Counted from the first letter of the stretch, positions 28,839 to 37,878 are shown. The stretch is DNA of 64,000 nucleotides from Rhodospirillaceae bacterium (GCA_018666155.1 JABJAH010000006.1:36579-100578), one strand, 5' to 3'. Made by a program: numbers and translations. The notes: generated by a model not told the origin, from the letters alone.

Positions 28839-29273
28839 ATGACGAAAACGTTTCTCGCATTCTTTGTCGCGTTGACCCTAAGTGTTTCCGCAAACGCCCA
28901 ATCCGATCATGATCGCAACGATGACCATAGCCATTCAGCAGATTTTGGAACGATCGACGATGGCTGGATTGCTCTGGAAAATGTGTCTGCTCACATTCGC
29001 GCCGCGGTGAAGGCTGGCAATATGGGTGCATTGCACGGGCTTTCCGACGAACTGCTTGCTGTCACTGACGGCCTGGCTAGTTATGAGGATGATGTCCCGC
29101 AGTCGAATCAATTGCGGTTTACTTCAAGTATCAACCAGCTGCGTAGCCTCAGTAAGCGCTTGCACAGTGCTCATGACCGCAACGATGTCGCAGCGGCAGA
29201 ACGCTTGGTCCCGCAGTTAAATGGCATGGTTCAGCTTCTGATGGTGAGTGCCGAGGGACAGTTGGGCTACTGA
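28839..29273 (+). CDS. Small secreted protein of the metal-efflux operon, unknown function
   Basis: A 144-aa protein with a signal peptide (about residues 1-20, SANAQ) and a short His/Asp stretch right after it (SDHDRNDDHSHSAD). The rest is helical: WIALENVSAHIRAAVKAGN, LHGLSDELLAVTDGLASYE and LRSLSKRLHSAHDRNDVAAAERLVPQLNGM. This could be a small four-helix bundle. A good ribosome-binding site (AAAGGAAAGAG) precedes the ATG at 28839, 13 bases after czcA. I do not recognise the family. Position and His content suggest a periplasmic metal chaperone or sensor. Its 3' end overlaps the end of the convergent lptD gene by seven bases. Confidence 0.75.
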   Translation: MTKTFLAFFVALTLSVSANAQSDHDRNDDHSHSADFGTIDDGWIALENVSAHIRAAVKAGNMGALHGLSDELLAVTDGLASYEDDVPQSNQLRFTSSINQLRSLSKRLHSAHDRNDVAAAERLVPQLNGMVQLLMVSAEGQLGY

Positions 29274-31456
29274 TCGACGCCAACGCTGGAGGATAACCGA
29301 ACCTCACCGATGGTCTTGAGCGTAAAGCGCAGGATCACCGAGAAACCGCTCTGGAAGTCGCGGTCTTCCGTGTTGTCGTCGGCAATATCCAATCCGAAGA
29401 CAAAGCATTCATCTTCATACTCAATGCCAATCGATGAGCGGATCGAACCGCCGCCCGGCCCAAGATCTTCGCGATGGGACCCTTTCAGCGACCAATACTT
29501 AGACAGTCGGGTATCGAAGAAGGCAAACAATTCTTCACGCTCACCAAGTTCAACAATGGAAGCGTCGCTGGGCTTAATGAAGATGTAGTTGGCGCCGAGG
29601 CGGAACATATTCGTGCCTACAGACGCGCTGAACTCGCTGCGTTCCGTGCTGAAGTTCGATTGATCGAGACGGAAGCGGTATGACAGATCAAGGTAGCTCG
29701 ATGGCCTGAGGGTCACATGCCCGACGTAGTCTGAGAAATGTCCGTTAAGCCCAGACTCCAGTGCGAACGTATTGTCTTTGTTAAAGCGATAGCTCTGCCC
29801 GACCATAACGTCGAGTGACTTCCCTGAATTTCCGTAGGCCGACCAGCGCAGACCGTAGTTGACGCGTGCGCCGCCTTCGACTCGGTCGTAACCGGAGAAC
29901 CGCTGTTCAGAAAACAGGTTGGTGTCGTCAAATTCAAAGTCGCGGCTGTCCTCGTTAGGAATGGTGTTCGGGTTTTGCCCAGTCGGGCTGATAACCCCCT
30001 GGATAATGGGTTCAAGCTGCTGCGTAAGCGTGGCGCCTGAGCTGACCAGCGGATAACGCCATTCCACTGAGAGCTGCGGAATGGCGCGGCCTTCGAAGCC
30101 GGTAAAATTGGCACCGGTCACGGGATCAACGACATCGCGTACATAGTAGCCATCGCCACGCATCGTAGCGCGCAACGTGTACATGCCGCCCCTTGGGCTT
30201 ATGTAAGGGACATGCCAACCCAGTTTGGTTGATAGCCGGGTTTGATCACTGCCATCTTCACGGTAGAGCGCCAGCGCGCTGGCATCGGCGGTGAAATAAC
30301 CGCCGCCGCGCACGGGCTTGCCGACAAAACTATAATCGACCAGGGGGGCGATCAAAGGCGTTGAGCCTGCGGCAACGGTCCGGCGTTGGCGTTGGAAGTG
30401 GTAGGTGTTGACTGAGAAGTACGACTGGGTTCCGAAACGTTCGACAAAGGCGTTGGTGGTTAGCCATGTCGGTGCGTCGAAGTCGTAGCGCCGCAAGAAC
30501 GTATCGTCGGATGCGAGATGAAGGTCGCCGCCCATGCGCCAACGCTCATCGATGTCCCAGCGTGCGCGCGCTTTGATGTGGCCACGGAAATCCTTGGGGT
30601 TGTCGTCGTCATCGACGACAAGACTGCCGAACAGGCTGAATTCCCCTTCCGGGAACAGTTGGCGATACTCACCAATCGCCCCTCGTCCTGCCGAGGAGGT
30701 GTACAGCGGCGTTAACGTGGCATCTTTGTCGGGCGCAATGTTCCAATAGTAGGGCTGCGCGTATGAAAAGCCGAGGTTGCTTCCGCCACCGACGGCTGGC
30801 GCCAACAGCCCGGACCGTCTGTCCGCTGTGGGATCGGGATGCGCAAGGTACGGCGTATAGAAAACGGGAATTCCAAGTAGTTCGACCCAAGCATCGTTGT
30901 AGGTCATCAACTGGTCGTCCTGATCGTGGATGACCTTACGAGCTTTGATCTGCCAGACTGGCTCACCGTCGCAATCTAGGTCGCAAGCGGTGTACACCGC
31001 GCGTCGGAGTTCATTGACGTTGCCTTCTCTGCGCCGAATGAGCCGGGCCGCCATGCGGGATTTGTCGGCGAGCAATACCTGGACTTCGCGGGCGAAGCCT
31101 TCTTTGAGGTCACCGCTTATCTCTGCTTCATCAAAGAAGAGCACGCTGCCATTGGAATCAACCAGCGTGACGTTGCCCTTAGCGGTGACGAGGTCTCCGT
31201 TCTGATCATAGATGACGTTGTCGGCCAACAGGATGCGACCATCGCGCTCAATTTCGACGTTGCCGACGGCAGTAACCACGTTGGCGTTTTCGTCGAAGCG
31301 CATCTCATCCGCCAAGATCAGCGTTTGCTCTTCTGAGTCCTGTGCCGCGGCAGAAAACCCCCAAGACGCACCCACGAGCACAAAGACAGCTGTCGCCAGA
31401 ACAGGCAAGATTTTGCGCAAAGTGATGTGACGCGTCGGACCGATATCAAAAATCAT
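29267..31456 (-). CDS. lptD: LPS-assembly outer-membrane protein LptD
   Basis: LptD forms the outer-membrane beta-barrel through which lipopolysaccharide is inserted. The 729-aa protein has a signal peptide (about residues 1-38, ending SAAAQ) and an N-terminal OstA/LptA-like beta-jellyroll. That part shows repeats such as ADEMRFDENANVVTAVGNVEI and ADNVIYDQNGDLVTAKGNVTL (about 48-165). The LptD barrel domain follows: NDAWVELLGIPVFYTPYLAHPDP, RSGLLAPAVGGGSNLGFSYAQPYYWNIAPD and a C-terminus of alternating strands. The start lies eight bases after lptF. In relatives lptG usually lies between them and surA follows directly; neither holds here. Confidence 0.94.
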   Translation of the reverse strand: MIFDIGPTRHITLRKILPVLATAVFVLVGASWGFSAAAQDSEEQTLILADEMRFDENANVVTAVGNVEIERDGRILLADNVIYDQNGDLVTAKGNVTLVDSNGSVLFFDEAEISGDLKEGFAREVQVLLADKSRMAARLIRRREGNVNELRRAVYTACDLDCDGEPVWQIKARKVIHDQDDQLMTYNDAWVELLGIPVFYTPYLAHPDPTADRRSGLLAPAVGGGSNLGFSYAQPYYWNIAPDKDATLTPLYTSSAGRGAIGEYRQLFPEGEFSLFGSLVVDDDDNPKDFRGHIKARARWDIDERWRMGGDLHLASDDTFLRRYDFDAPTWLTTNAFVERFGTQSYFSVNTYHFQRQRRTVAAGSTPLIAPLVDYSFVGKPVRGGGYFTADASALALYREDGSDQTRLSTKLGWHVPYISPRGGMYTLRATMRGDGYYVRDVVDPVTGANFTGFEGRAIPQLSVEWRYPLVSSGATLTQQLEPIIQGVISPTGQNPNTIPNEDSRDFEFDDTNLFSEQRFSGYDRVEGGARVNYGLRWSAYGNSGKSLDVMVGQSYRFNKDNTFALESGLNGHFSDYVGHVTLRPSSYLDLSYRFRLDQSNFSTERSEFSASVGTNMFRLGANYIFIKPSDASIVELGEREELFAFFDTRLSKYWSLKGSHREDLGPGGGSIRSSIGIEYEDECFVFGLDIADDNTEDRDFQSGFSVILRFTLKTIGEVRLSSSVGVDQ

Positions 31457-31464
31457 GGCTACGC

Positions 31465-32595
31465 TTAGACGGAACCGGGGTGTGGACGCAATGAAAAGGG
31501 TATAAATGGCCGTAAAGAACCCGCAGACAGGGCTAGAAGACCGAGCCCCAACGGTACAAGAGCGACGAGATAGACGAGGGGTACGAACAGTAGATTTTTG
31601 GAGGCAAGACTGGCAGCGCCGAGGCCTGCGGCTTCAATTATTATGAGACAGAGGACGGCGACGCTGATCCTTTTGGCCTGTCCGTGCTTGTCAAACGTGC
31701 CGGTTAGGATAAAGGCCAGGGCGACGGCGGCCAGCGATAGATTGAGGACCGGATTGATCAAACGCTGATGACCTTCAACCCGCAGACGGCGGATATTTCT
31801 CGGTTTGATCCCGTCTTCCTCGCTCAACGAAAATAGCTCCGTCGTGGAGCGTTCGCGATTGTCGGTAAAGCGGGCATCGCCGGTGGACTCGATTAATCCG
31901 AGGTCCACGGTGTAGCTATCGAAGTAGAGGAGGGTGAGATCACCACCGCCGTTCTTTAATTCTTGGCGGCTGCCTTTGGACAGCATCACCCGAGGTCCAT
32001 CAGGTCCTGACACAACCGCTCCGGTTTCAGCCATCATCGTTATGCTTTTGACTTGGTCTCGTTTGTCGTGGACCAGCAGGCCCCGCAGTTCTCCCTCAGG
32101 GCTGCGTTCTCGGACATATACGGTGAGTCCTTTACCCACTTGGTTAAAGGTACCCTCGCGCAACATCACCTGTGAGACGTCATTGCGAACCGACCACTGC
32201 AGTTCTTTAAAGGCGCGAACCGATATGGGGCCGTAGTACAATGTCAGAGCGTACCCCGCCGTCATGGCGACAATTGCGGCCACCGCGGCCGGTGCAGCCA
32301 ATCCCCATCGGCTTATGCCAGCGGCTTGGGCAACCACGAGCTCACGATCGATCGTCATTTTGTTGTAGACGAAGAGAACAACAAGAAAGAGCGCGATCGG
32401 CAAAATGATAACCATGACATTGGGCAAGAGTAGCACCGTCAATTCCAGCCAGGTTCCGATGGACAGCCCTTTGTTGATGATCAATTCGATATAGCCGAGC
32501 GATTGCGTCAGCCACAGGATGTAGGCAAGCACCCCGGTAACGATCAGAGTGCCGACAATAAGTTGGCGAAGGATATAGCGGTTCAGGCCGGTCAT
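31465..32595 (-). CDS. lptF: LPS export ABC transporter permease LptF
   Basis: LptF is one of the two permease subunits that, with LptG and the LptB ATPase, pull lipopolysaccharide out of the inner membrane. The 376-aa protein starts MTGLNRYILRQLIVGTL. It has three spans before and three after a periplasmic beta-jellyroll (about 140-270), with ILPIALFLVVLFVYNKM and DRELVVAQAAGIS near the coupling region. The LptF-type N-terminus (WLTQSLGYIELIINKGLS) distinguishes it from LptG. The ATG at 32595 replaces a longer frame to 32703. lptD follows directly; no lptG is found in the window. Confidence 0.93.
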   Translation of the reverse strand: MTGLNRYILRQLIVGTLIVTGVLAYILWLTQSLGYIELIINKGLSIGTWLELTVLLLPNVMVIILPIALFLVVLFVYNKMTIDRELVVAQAAGISRWGLAAPAAVAAIVAMTAGYALTLYYGPISVRAFKELQWSVRNDVSQVMLREGTFNQVGKGLTVYVRERSPEGELRGLLVHDKRDQVKSITMMAETGAVVSGPDGPRVMLSKGSRQELKNGGGDLTLLYFDSYTVDLGLIESTGDARFTDNRERSTTELFSLSEEDGIKPRNIRRLRVEGHQRLINPVLNLSLAAVALAFILTGTFDKHGQAKRISVAVLCLIIIEAAGLGAASLASKNLLFVPLVYLVALVPLGLGLLALSAGSLRPFIPFSLRPHPGSV

Positions 32596-32756
32596 GATGC
32601 GCGAAGTATAGGGTGCATGGGTGGTCCGGCAAACACTGGAAGACGGGTTTTTGTATTGAAAGTCCAATGACTTATGTCGCGTTATCCCCGCCCAGGGTGG
32701 CATTTTTAAGGCAGAGTCCCTAGAGTTTGGCTGCTCAAAGGTGAGGTGATCGTCGA

Positions 32757-33281
32757 ATGCCGAATCAGATCAAGGCCAGCTTGCTTGGCCTCGCGGTCGT
32801 TGTGATGGTTGCGATTTGCCCATCAGCGGATGCGACGGAGGCCCGTTGTGCGAGTGCCGCAGACGTTGATGCGTTTGCCATCCGTGACTTACAAAGTCGG
32901 TTGATGGTTGCGGGCTTGGCCTGCGGCCAGCGAGCGCCCTACAACGCATTCGTCGCCATTCATAAGTCGGGTCTCGATCGCTCCGCCCGTCAATTGATCG
33001 AGTATTTCCGTGCCAATACCGGCGGCGTTCGCGCTTTAGACGCCCATGTGACCCGCGCCGCCAATGCTGCTTCGCTCCGTCATGGTGAAAGTCAGGGTGC
33101 CTATTGCGCACAAACGGCACAGTTGTTTCGCGACTTAGTTGGCGGGTCTAAACGGTCACTCAGTCAAGTTGCTCGGAACGCGAAGCTCAAGTCAGTGACT
33201 AAGCCCGTAGCCTGTACGGCAAAGGCGCCGACCAATGCCGACGCCCTCGTGATTGTGGATTCAAATTCTATAACCGAGTAG
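32757..33281 (+). CDS. Secreted Cys-containing hypothetical protein
   Basis: A 174-aa exported protein with a signal peptide (about residues 1-26, SADA before T). The mature part is helical: ADVDAFAIRDLQSRLMVAGLACGQRAPYNAFVAI and LIEYFRANTGG. Cysteines in RCASA, LACGQ and AYCAQTAQLF are spaced to form disulfides. Short proteins of this pattern occur widely in alphaproteobacteria but I know no function for them. It is divergent from lptF, with 161 bases between the two starts, so the two may share a control region. The C-terminal 35 residues are low in complexity. Confidence 0.75.
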   Translation: MPNQIKASLLGLAVVVMVAICPSADATEARCASAADVDAFAIRDLQSRLMVAGLACGQRAPYNAFVAIHKSGLDRSARQLIEYFRANTGGVRALDAHVTRAANAASLRHGESQGAYCAQTAQLFRDLVGGSKRSLSQVARNAKLKSVTKPVACTAKAPTNADALVIVDSNSITE

Positions 33282-33318
33282 AGAGACCAACCTTTTGCGT
33301 TGGCTCGGGTTTGTCTTT

Positions 33319-34368
33319 CTATTCGATCACGATTTCCACGCGCCGGTTTTGCGGCTCGCGGACGCCATCATTCGTGGCGGCGAGGTTTTCAGATTCACCC
33401 TTCCACATTATGGCAATTTCATTTGTCGGAATGCCCAGACGGATCAGCTCCGCCCTCACGGCCTGTGCTCGGCGTTCCGACAGACCTAAGTTGTAGGCCG
33501 TCGACCCCGAGCGATCCGCGTGACCAGTCGCGGCGATCCGGACTGCGCCTTCCCGGTTTGCGTAAGCTTGAGCGTCATTGACGATCTGTTGCGCTGTAGT
33601 AGTGAGGTTCGATTTGTCCCAATCGAAGAATACGATGAACTTTTCTGGCAGTCTCGGTGCTGGAGCAGGGGCCGGTGGCCGCGGAGCCGGCGCGGGCTGC
33701 GCCACTGGTGTTGGTTTCGGTGTCGGCTCCCACAAGTTAAACCGAAGCCCAACCATAATATTGTGAGACTGCGGGTTGTAGCGATCAACGGATGTGCCGC
33801 CGGTGGGCAGCGTCTCAAATCTCATTTTGCCGGACTGGACATACCGATAGTCAACGGTGAGGTTGACCTGTTCGGTCAGCGGCGCAGAAAAACCAGCAAT
33901 GGCCTGCCACGTGAATTTTGTGTTTGACCCCTCATAGGTTGGTGTCCCAACACCGGTAACCGTTTCCCACTTGGTTTTGCCCAGGCCTGCACCAAGACCA
34001 AGGTACGGTGTGATAGCAGCATCAATGTCCACGTCCATGAGGATGTTGCCGAGCGCAGTCAATTGATTCTGGCTGCCGATGGCCTGAGGCCCGGCAAAGT
34101 CCTCAACGCCTGCTCGTCGAAACCCTAACTCGATCTCGGCACGCATCATGTCACCGAAATCATAGCCAAAGTAACCGATGCCTACACCGCTATCGCCGAA
34201 CTCAATTTCTGATCGGGTTGCGCCAGTATTGAAAGTGCGATCATTCGGTTGGTGAAGTCCAATCCCAAACCCCACATAAGGGCCTTGCTCTTCTGCCGTA
34301 GCGCCACTGCTCAATGTTAAGCCTGCGACGGCGATAATGACGGCGGACCAATCTGAAAAACGTGACAT
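33319..34368 (-). CDS. OmpA-family outer-membrane protein with beta-barrel and peptidoglycan-binding domain
   Basis: A 349-aa protein. A signal peptide (about 1-25, ATAEE) is followed by an eight-strand beta-barrel (about 28-205; GPYVGFGIGLHQ, YFGYDFGDMMRAEIELGFR, MVGLRFNLW). A linker of Pro/Ala repeats (QPAPAPRPPAPAPAPRLPEK) comes next. The OmpA-like peptidoglycan-binding domain ends the protein (FFDWDKSNLTTTAQQI, ATGHADRSGSTAYN, SERRAQAVRAELI), with the conserved Asp and Arg that hold diaminopimelate. It anchors the outer membrane to the wall. AAGGAG gives a strong ribosome-binding site. It converges with the secreted-protein gene. Confidence 0.93.
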   Translation of the reverse strand: MSRFSDWSAVIIAVAGLTLSSGATAEEQGPYVGFGIGLHQPNDRTFNTGATRSEIEFGDSGVGIGYFGYDFGDMMRAEIELGFRRAGVEDFAGPQAIGSQNQLTALGNILMDVDIDAAITPYLGLGAGLGKTKWETVTGVGTPTYEGSNTKFTWQAIAGFSAPLTEQVNLTVDYRYVQSGKMRFETLPTGGTSVDRYNPQSHNIMVGLRFNLWEPTPKPTPVAQPAPAPRPPAPAPAPRLPEKFIVFFDWDKSNLTTTAQQIVNDAQAYANREGAVRIAATGHADRSGSTAYNLGLSERRAQAVRAELIRLGIPTNEIAIMWKGESENLAATNDGVREPQNRRVEIVIE

Positions 34369-34507
34369 TTAGGCGCTCCTTAAGCGATGCACGGGGTGTT
34401 TAACCCACCTCATAGGCTTGGCATCTAGCATACAAAAAAATGTAACGCGTGGTGTACGCTAGTTGCCGTAGCCTGTCATGAGTCTTTCTGTACCTTGAGG
34501 TAACGCC

Positions 34508-34627
34508 ATGCAATCCAAAAGGTTCCGTTTATCCATTTTAATTCTCGGCTTTGGCGTACTGTCGCGCATGACCACCGATGGTGCGCGCATCCACGTGGTT
34601 GAGCGACCGGACAAGGTCTTTGACTAG
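34508..34627 (+). CDS. Possible 39-aa small protein
   Basis: An ATG at 34508 preceded by TGAGGTAA, a good ribosome-binding site, opens a 39-codon frame ending TTTGACTAG at 34627. The product has a basic start (MQSKRFR), a hydrophobic stretch (LSILILGFGVL) and a short polar tail, like a tiny exported or membrane peptide. It lies between the divergent OmpA gene and the convergent FAD-oxidase gene. No family is recognised; support comes only from the ribosome-binding site and composition. Confidence 0.35.
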   Translation: MQSKRFRLSILILGFGVLSRMTTDGARIHVVERPDKVFD

Positions 34628-34630
34628 GAT

Positions 34631-36049
34631 TTAGCCAACGACCTTACCAGGGTTCATGGTGCGTTTGGGATCGAGCGCGGCTTTGAGGGTCTTCATCAGA
34701 TCGAGTTCGACAGGATCTTTGTAGTGCTCCATCTCGTCCACCTTAAGGCGGCCGATCCCGTGCTCGGCTGATATGGAGCCGTTCATTTCCGTTACGAGGT
34801 CATGAACAATCCGGTTCATGGCGTCCCACTCAGACAAATACGCGTCTTTGTCCATGCCGTCGGGTTGCGACACGTTGAAATGGACATTGCCGTCGCCGAC
34901 GTGTCCAAACGGGCAAGGCCGCGCGTCGGGATAGGCTTGCAAAACAGCGGCGACACCGCGGGTGATGAACTCGGGCACCCGCGATACCGGAACCGAAACA
35001 TCGTGTTTGATGCTGCCACCTTCATGCTTCTGGGCTTCGGGTAAAGATTCCCGAATACGCCAAAGGTTTTCGGCTTGGGCCTGGCTCTCGGCGATCACCG
35101 CATCAACAATAATGCCGTCCTCGAACGCCGCTTCCAGAAAACCCTCAAAACCAGCACGGAGATCAGAGTTGGGTCGCGACGTCGAGAATTCAATCAACGT
35201 GTACCAGTCGTGGGGCTCGCTAAGTGGGTCCGATACACCGTCGATGTGACGGGTGCAAAACTCAAGGCCGATGCGCGGCACCAACTCAAACGCGGTGACC
35301 GCATCGCCCGATAGAGCCCTCGCCCGATTAAGCAGAACTGTCACATCATCAAGTTTACTGAGCGCACAGAACGCGGTTTCGGTTTCGCGAGGCTTCGGGA
35401 AAAGTTTGAGTACTGCCGCTGTGATGATGCCCAAGCTGCCCTCTGAACCAACAAATAGTTGCTTCAGCGCATAGCCCGTATTGTCTTTGCCAAGGGCTCG
35501 TAGGCCGTTCCAAATTCGGCCGTCAGGCAGCACCACTTCCAAGCCGAGAACCAGGTCGCGTGCATTACCGTATCGCAAGACGTTGATGCCACCGGCGTTG
35601 GTCGCCAAGTTGCCGCCGATTTGGCAGCTGCCTTCAGCACCGAGGCTGAGAGGAAAGAGACAGTCCGCATCAGTGGCCTTGTTTTGAATGTCTGCGAGAA
35701 TGCACCCGGCTTCGACGGTCATTGTGAAATTGGTCGGGTCGATGGCGCGGATTGTATTCATGCGCCCGAGTGCCAGGACAATCTCTGATCCGTTCTCTGA
35801 CGGGACGCCACCGCCACACAAACCAGTATTCCCGCCTTGCGGCACGACACCGATTCCTTCCGCGGCACATAATTTTACAACAGCTGCCACTTCGTCTGTT
35901 GAATTAGGTCGGATCACGACACTCGTCGCGCCATGGAAAAGGCCGCGCTCTTCTTCCAGGTAAGGCGCAATATCGACCGCGTCCGTCAAACAGGCGTTTG
36001 CACCGACAATGGCGATAAAGCGATCAAGAAGGGGTTGGTCGAAGGGCAC
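34631..36049 (-). CDS. FAD-binding D-2-hydroxyacid dehydrogenase (GlcD/D2HGDH-like)
   Basis: A 472-aa flavoprotein of the PCMH/vanillyl-alcohol-oxidase fold. Residues about 35-215 form the FAD-binding domain (VVPQGGNTGLCGGGVP, LSLGAEGSCQIGGNLATNAGGINVLRYGN). The rest is the FAD-oxidase C domain with CPFGHVGDGNVHFNVSQP, which supplies metal and substrate His residues, and SAEHGIGRLK near the end. The pattern fits D-2-hydroxyglutarate or D-lactate dehydrogenases that pass electrons to a quinone or electron-transfer flavoprotein. The precise substrate is open. It is followed on the minus strand by nothing related and preceded by sua5 with a 57-base gap. Confidence 0.9.
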   Translation of the reverse strand: MPFDQPLLDRFIAIVGANACLTDAVDIAPYLEEERGLFHGATSVVIRPNSTDEVAAVVKLCAAEGIGVVPQGGNTGLCGGGVPSENGSEIVLALGRMNTIRAIDPTNFTMTVEAGCILADIQNKATDADCLFPLSLGAEGSCQIGGNLATNAGGINVLRYGNARDLVLGLEVVLPDGRIWNGLRALGKDNTGYALKQLFVGSEGSLGIITAAVLKLFPKPRETETAFCALSKLDDVTVLLNRARALSGDAVTAFELVPRIGLEFCTRHIDGVSDPLSEPHDWYTLIEFSTSRPNSDLRAGFEGFLEAAFEDGIIVDAVIAESQAQAENLWRIRESLPEAQKHEGGSIKHDVSVPVSRVPEFITRGVAAVLQAYPDARPCPFGHVGDGNVHFNVSQPDGMDKDAYLSEWDAMNRIVHDLVTEMNGSISAEHGIGRLKVDEMEHYKDPVELDLMKTLKAALDPKRTMNPGKVVG

Positions 36050-36106
36050 GGGTATGGGCTTCTTTTCGGTCCTGAGCGGTCTTTAGTTTGATTTCTACGG
36101 ATACTC

Positions 36107-37048
36107 TTAGCGACCCTTGGCGGCTCGCCGCAAGCGATCGTTGATCGCAAGTCCAATTCCATTGTCTGGAATTGGAGCAATGGCCAACCCATTGAACTGC
36201 GATGGATTGTCCATTTTCCTGAGGGCCGCGAATAGGGTCGAGGCGGCTTCAGTCAGATCACCGCTCGGGCTAAGATCAAAGTCGGCGTATTTGGCGCCAC
36301 CAAAAGCGATAAAGGCCTCACCATCATGGGCAGCATCCGCGTTCAACCGCACCGGCAAGCTGGGCGCATAATGTTTTGCTAGCTGGCCAGGCGCACTGAT
36401 CGGTGCATTCGGAAGGGCCTGATCTTCAACATCTCCGATCACGGCCGCGAGGGCGTCTGCGCTGATCACGCCAGGCCGGAGTATGCGTGCCGATTCCGTT
36501 GTTAAATCCAGCACCGTGGATTCAAGACCTGCGCGGCAGGGGCCGCCGTCGAGTATGATGTCCAACGAGTCGCCGAGATCTTTGGCAACATGCTCGGCCG
36601 TTGTGGGGCTAACGTGGCCAGACGGGTTTGCGCTCGGGGCAGCCAGAGGCCGGTCTATGGCGGCGAGCAACGCGGCCGCGACTGGATGGTCTGGCTGCCG
36701 CACGGCGATAGTATCTAGACTAGCGCTGACCTGTTTTGAAATGGGGCAGTCGGTTCGACGTTGCAGGACCAGGGTTAAGGGCCCCGGCCAAAAGGCTTCG
36801 GTTAACGCGTCGGCACGATGATCAGGCGTTGCCAGCTGCTCGATCCAGCTGGGCCCCGCGACATGCACGATGAGTGGGTTAAAGGCCGGTCGGCCCTTTA
36901 TTGCGAAGACTTTAGAGACGGCAGCGTCTTGGGTCGCGTCTGCGCCAAGTCCGTAAACTGTTTCGGTCGGGAACGCGACTATTTGGCCGGAACGAAGATG
37001 ATCGACGGCTGCGGCAATACCAGCTTCATCAGCCAGTCGTATTGTCAC
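36107..37048 (-). CDS. L-threonylcarbamoyladenylate synthase (Sua5 type)
   Basis: This enzyme makes threonylcarbamoyl-AMP for the universal t6A37 tRNA modification. The 313-aa protein has a YrdC domain at the N-terminus (GQIVAFPTETVYGLGADATQD, KGRPAFNPLIVHV, AVRQPDHPVA, APSANPSGHVSPT) and a C-terminal Sua5 domain, so it is the two-domain Sua5 form rather than short TsaC. The GTG at 37048 is chosen because it overlaps the cysQ stop as GTGA and gives VTIRLADEAGI, a sensible start; the longer frame to 37183 runs inside cysQ. The pair is co-translated. Confidence 0.93.
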   Translation of the reverse strand: MTIRLADEAGIAAAVDHLRSGQIVAFPTETVYGLGADATQDAAVSKVFAIKGRPAFNPLIVHVAGPSWIEQLATPDHRADALTEAFWPGPLTLVLQRRTDCPISKQVSASLDTIAVRQPDHPVAAALLAAIDRPLAAPSANPSGHVSPTTAEHVAKDLGDSLDIILDGGPCRAGLESTVLDLTTESARILRPGVISADALAAVIGDVEDQALPNAPISAPGQLAKHYAPSLPVRLNADAAHDGEAFIAFGGAKYADFDLSPSGDLTEAASTLFAALRKMDNPSQFNGLAIAPIPDNGIGLAINDRLRRAAKGR

Positions 37049-37854
37049 GGCGTTCCCGCGGCGAGAAATGTGCCATTGAGATAGTTCGCTGCTTCTTTTT
37101 TGTAGATCATGTCGTCGCCGTCGAACGTTTTGATGCTGCCGCCTGCCGCGCGTAGAACAGCATGGCCAGCGGCGATATCCCATTCACACGTTGGACCAAA
37201 GCGGGGATAGAGATCAGCTTTTCCTTCTGCGACCAAGCAGAATTTAAAGGACGACCCAATCGCAATCATTTCTTTAACGTCATGGCTGGCTAAAAACGCG
37301 TCCATATCATCTTTGACTTGGTGCGACGCGCTGCCAACCACAGTAATCCCATCTTCGGGAACGGAACGCACTGCAATCTCGGACCGCTCGCCGTTCCGTT
37401 CGACGATTGCTGATCGCGCGCCATTTTCTGGGCAGACAATCCCACGATAGAGGATGTCCTTCGCTGGCGCATAAATCAGACCGAGAGCGGGAACACCATC
37501 AATGATTAATCCTATGTTGACGGTGAAATCACCCCGCTTGTGGATGAATTCTTTGGTGCCATCCAATGCATCGACGCACCAGAACGTTGTGCCGTCGAAT
37601 TCGGGAAACCCATTGGCCGCGCATTGTTCTTCAGCAACGACAGGGATGTCCGGCGCGATCTCGTCTAGAGCTTTTAGAATAATCTCTTCCGACGCTTCAT
37701 CCGCTAGGGTGACTGGAGAATTGTCCGCCTTAGTCTTGACGTCAAAGTCAGATTCGTAGATCTCCATAATGGCAATGCCGGACTCACGAACGGTGCTCTC
37801 AAGGTGGTCTGCGTAGGATTGCAACGTCGCAAGGTTGAGCGACTGCGTGGTCAT
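37045..37854 (-). CDS. cysQ: 3'(2'),5'-bisphosphate nucleotidase CysQ
   Basis: CysQ removes phosphate from 3'-phosphoadenosine 5'-phosphate made during sulfate assimilation. The 269-aa protein belongs to the inositol-monophosphatase superfamily. Its metal-binding motifs are VVAEEQ, WCVDALDGTKEFIHKRGDFTVNIGLI and, near the C-terminus, CEWDIAAGHAVLRAAGG. The KEF segment after the DxLDGT motif is a CysQ trait. The length is usual. It precedes and overlaps the Sua5 gene by four bases. No sulfate genes are near, so the grouping is not pathway-based. Confidence 0.93.
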   Translation of the reverse strand: MTTQSLNLATLQSYADHLESTVRESGIAIMEIYESDFDVKTKADNSPVTLADEASEEIILKALDEIAPDIPVVAEEQCAANGFPEFDGTTFWCVDALDGTKEFIHKRGDFTVNIGLIIDGVPALGLIYAPAKDILYRGIVCPENGARSAIVERNGERSEIAVRSVPEDGITVVGSASHQVKDDMDAFLASHDVKEMIAIGSSFKFCLVAEGKADLYPRFGPTCEWDIAAGHAVLRAAGGSIKTFDGDDMIYKKEAANYLNGTFLAAGTP

Positions 37855-37878
37855 AATTCCGTGTGTCCGATCATTCCA

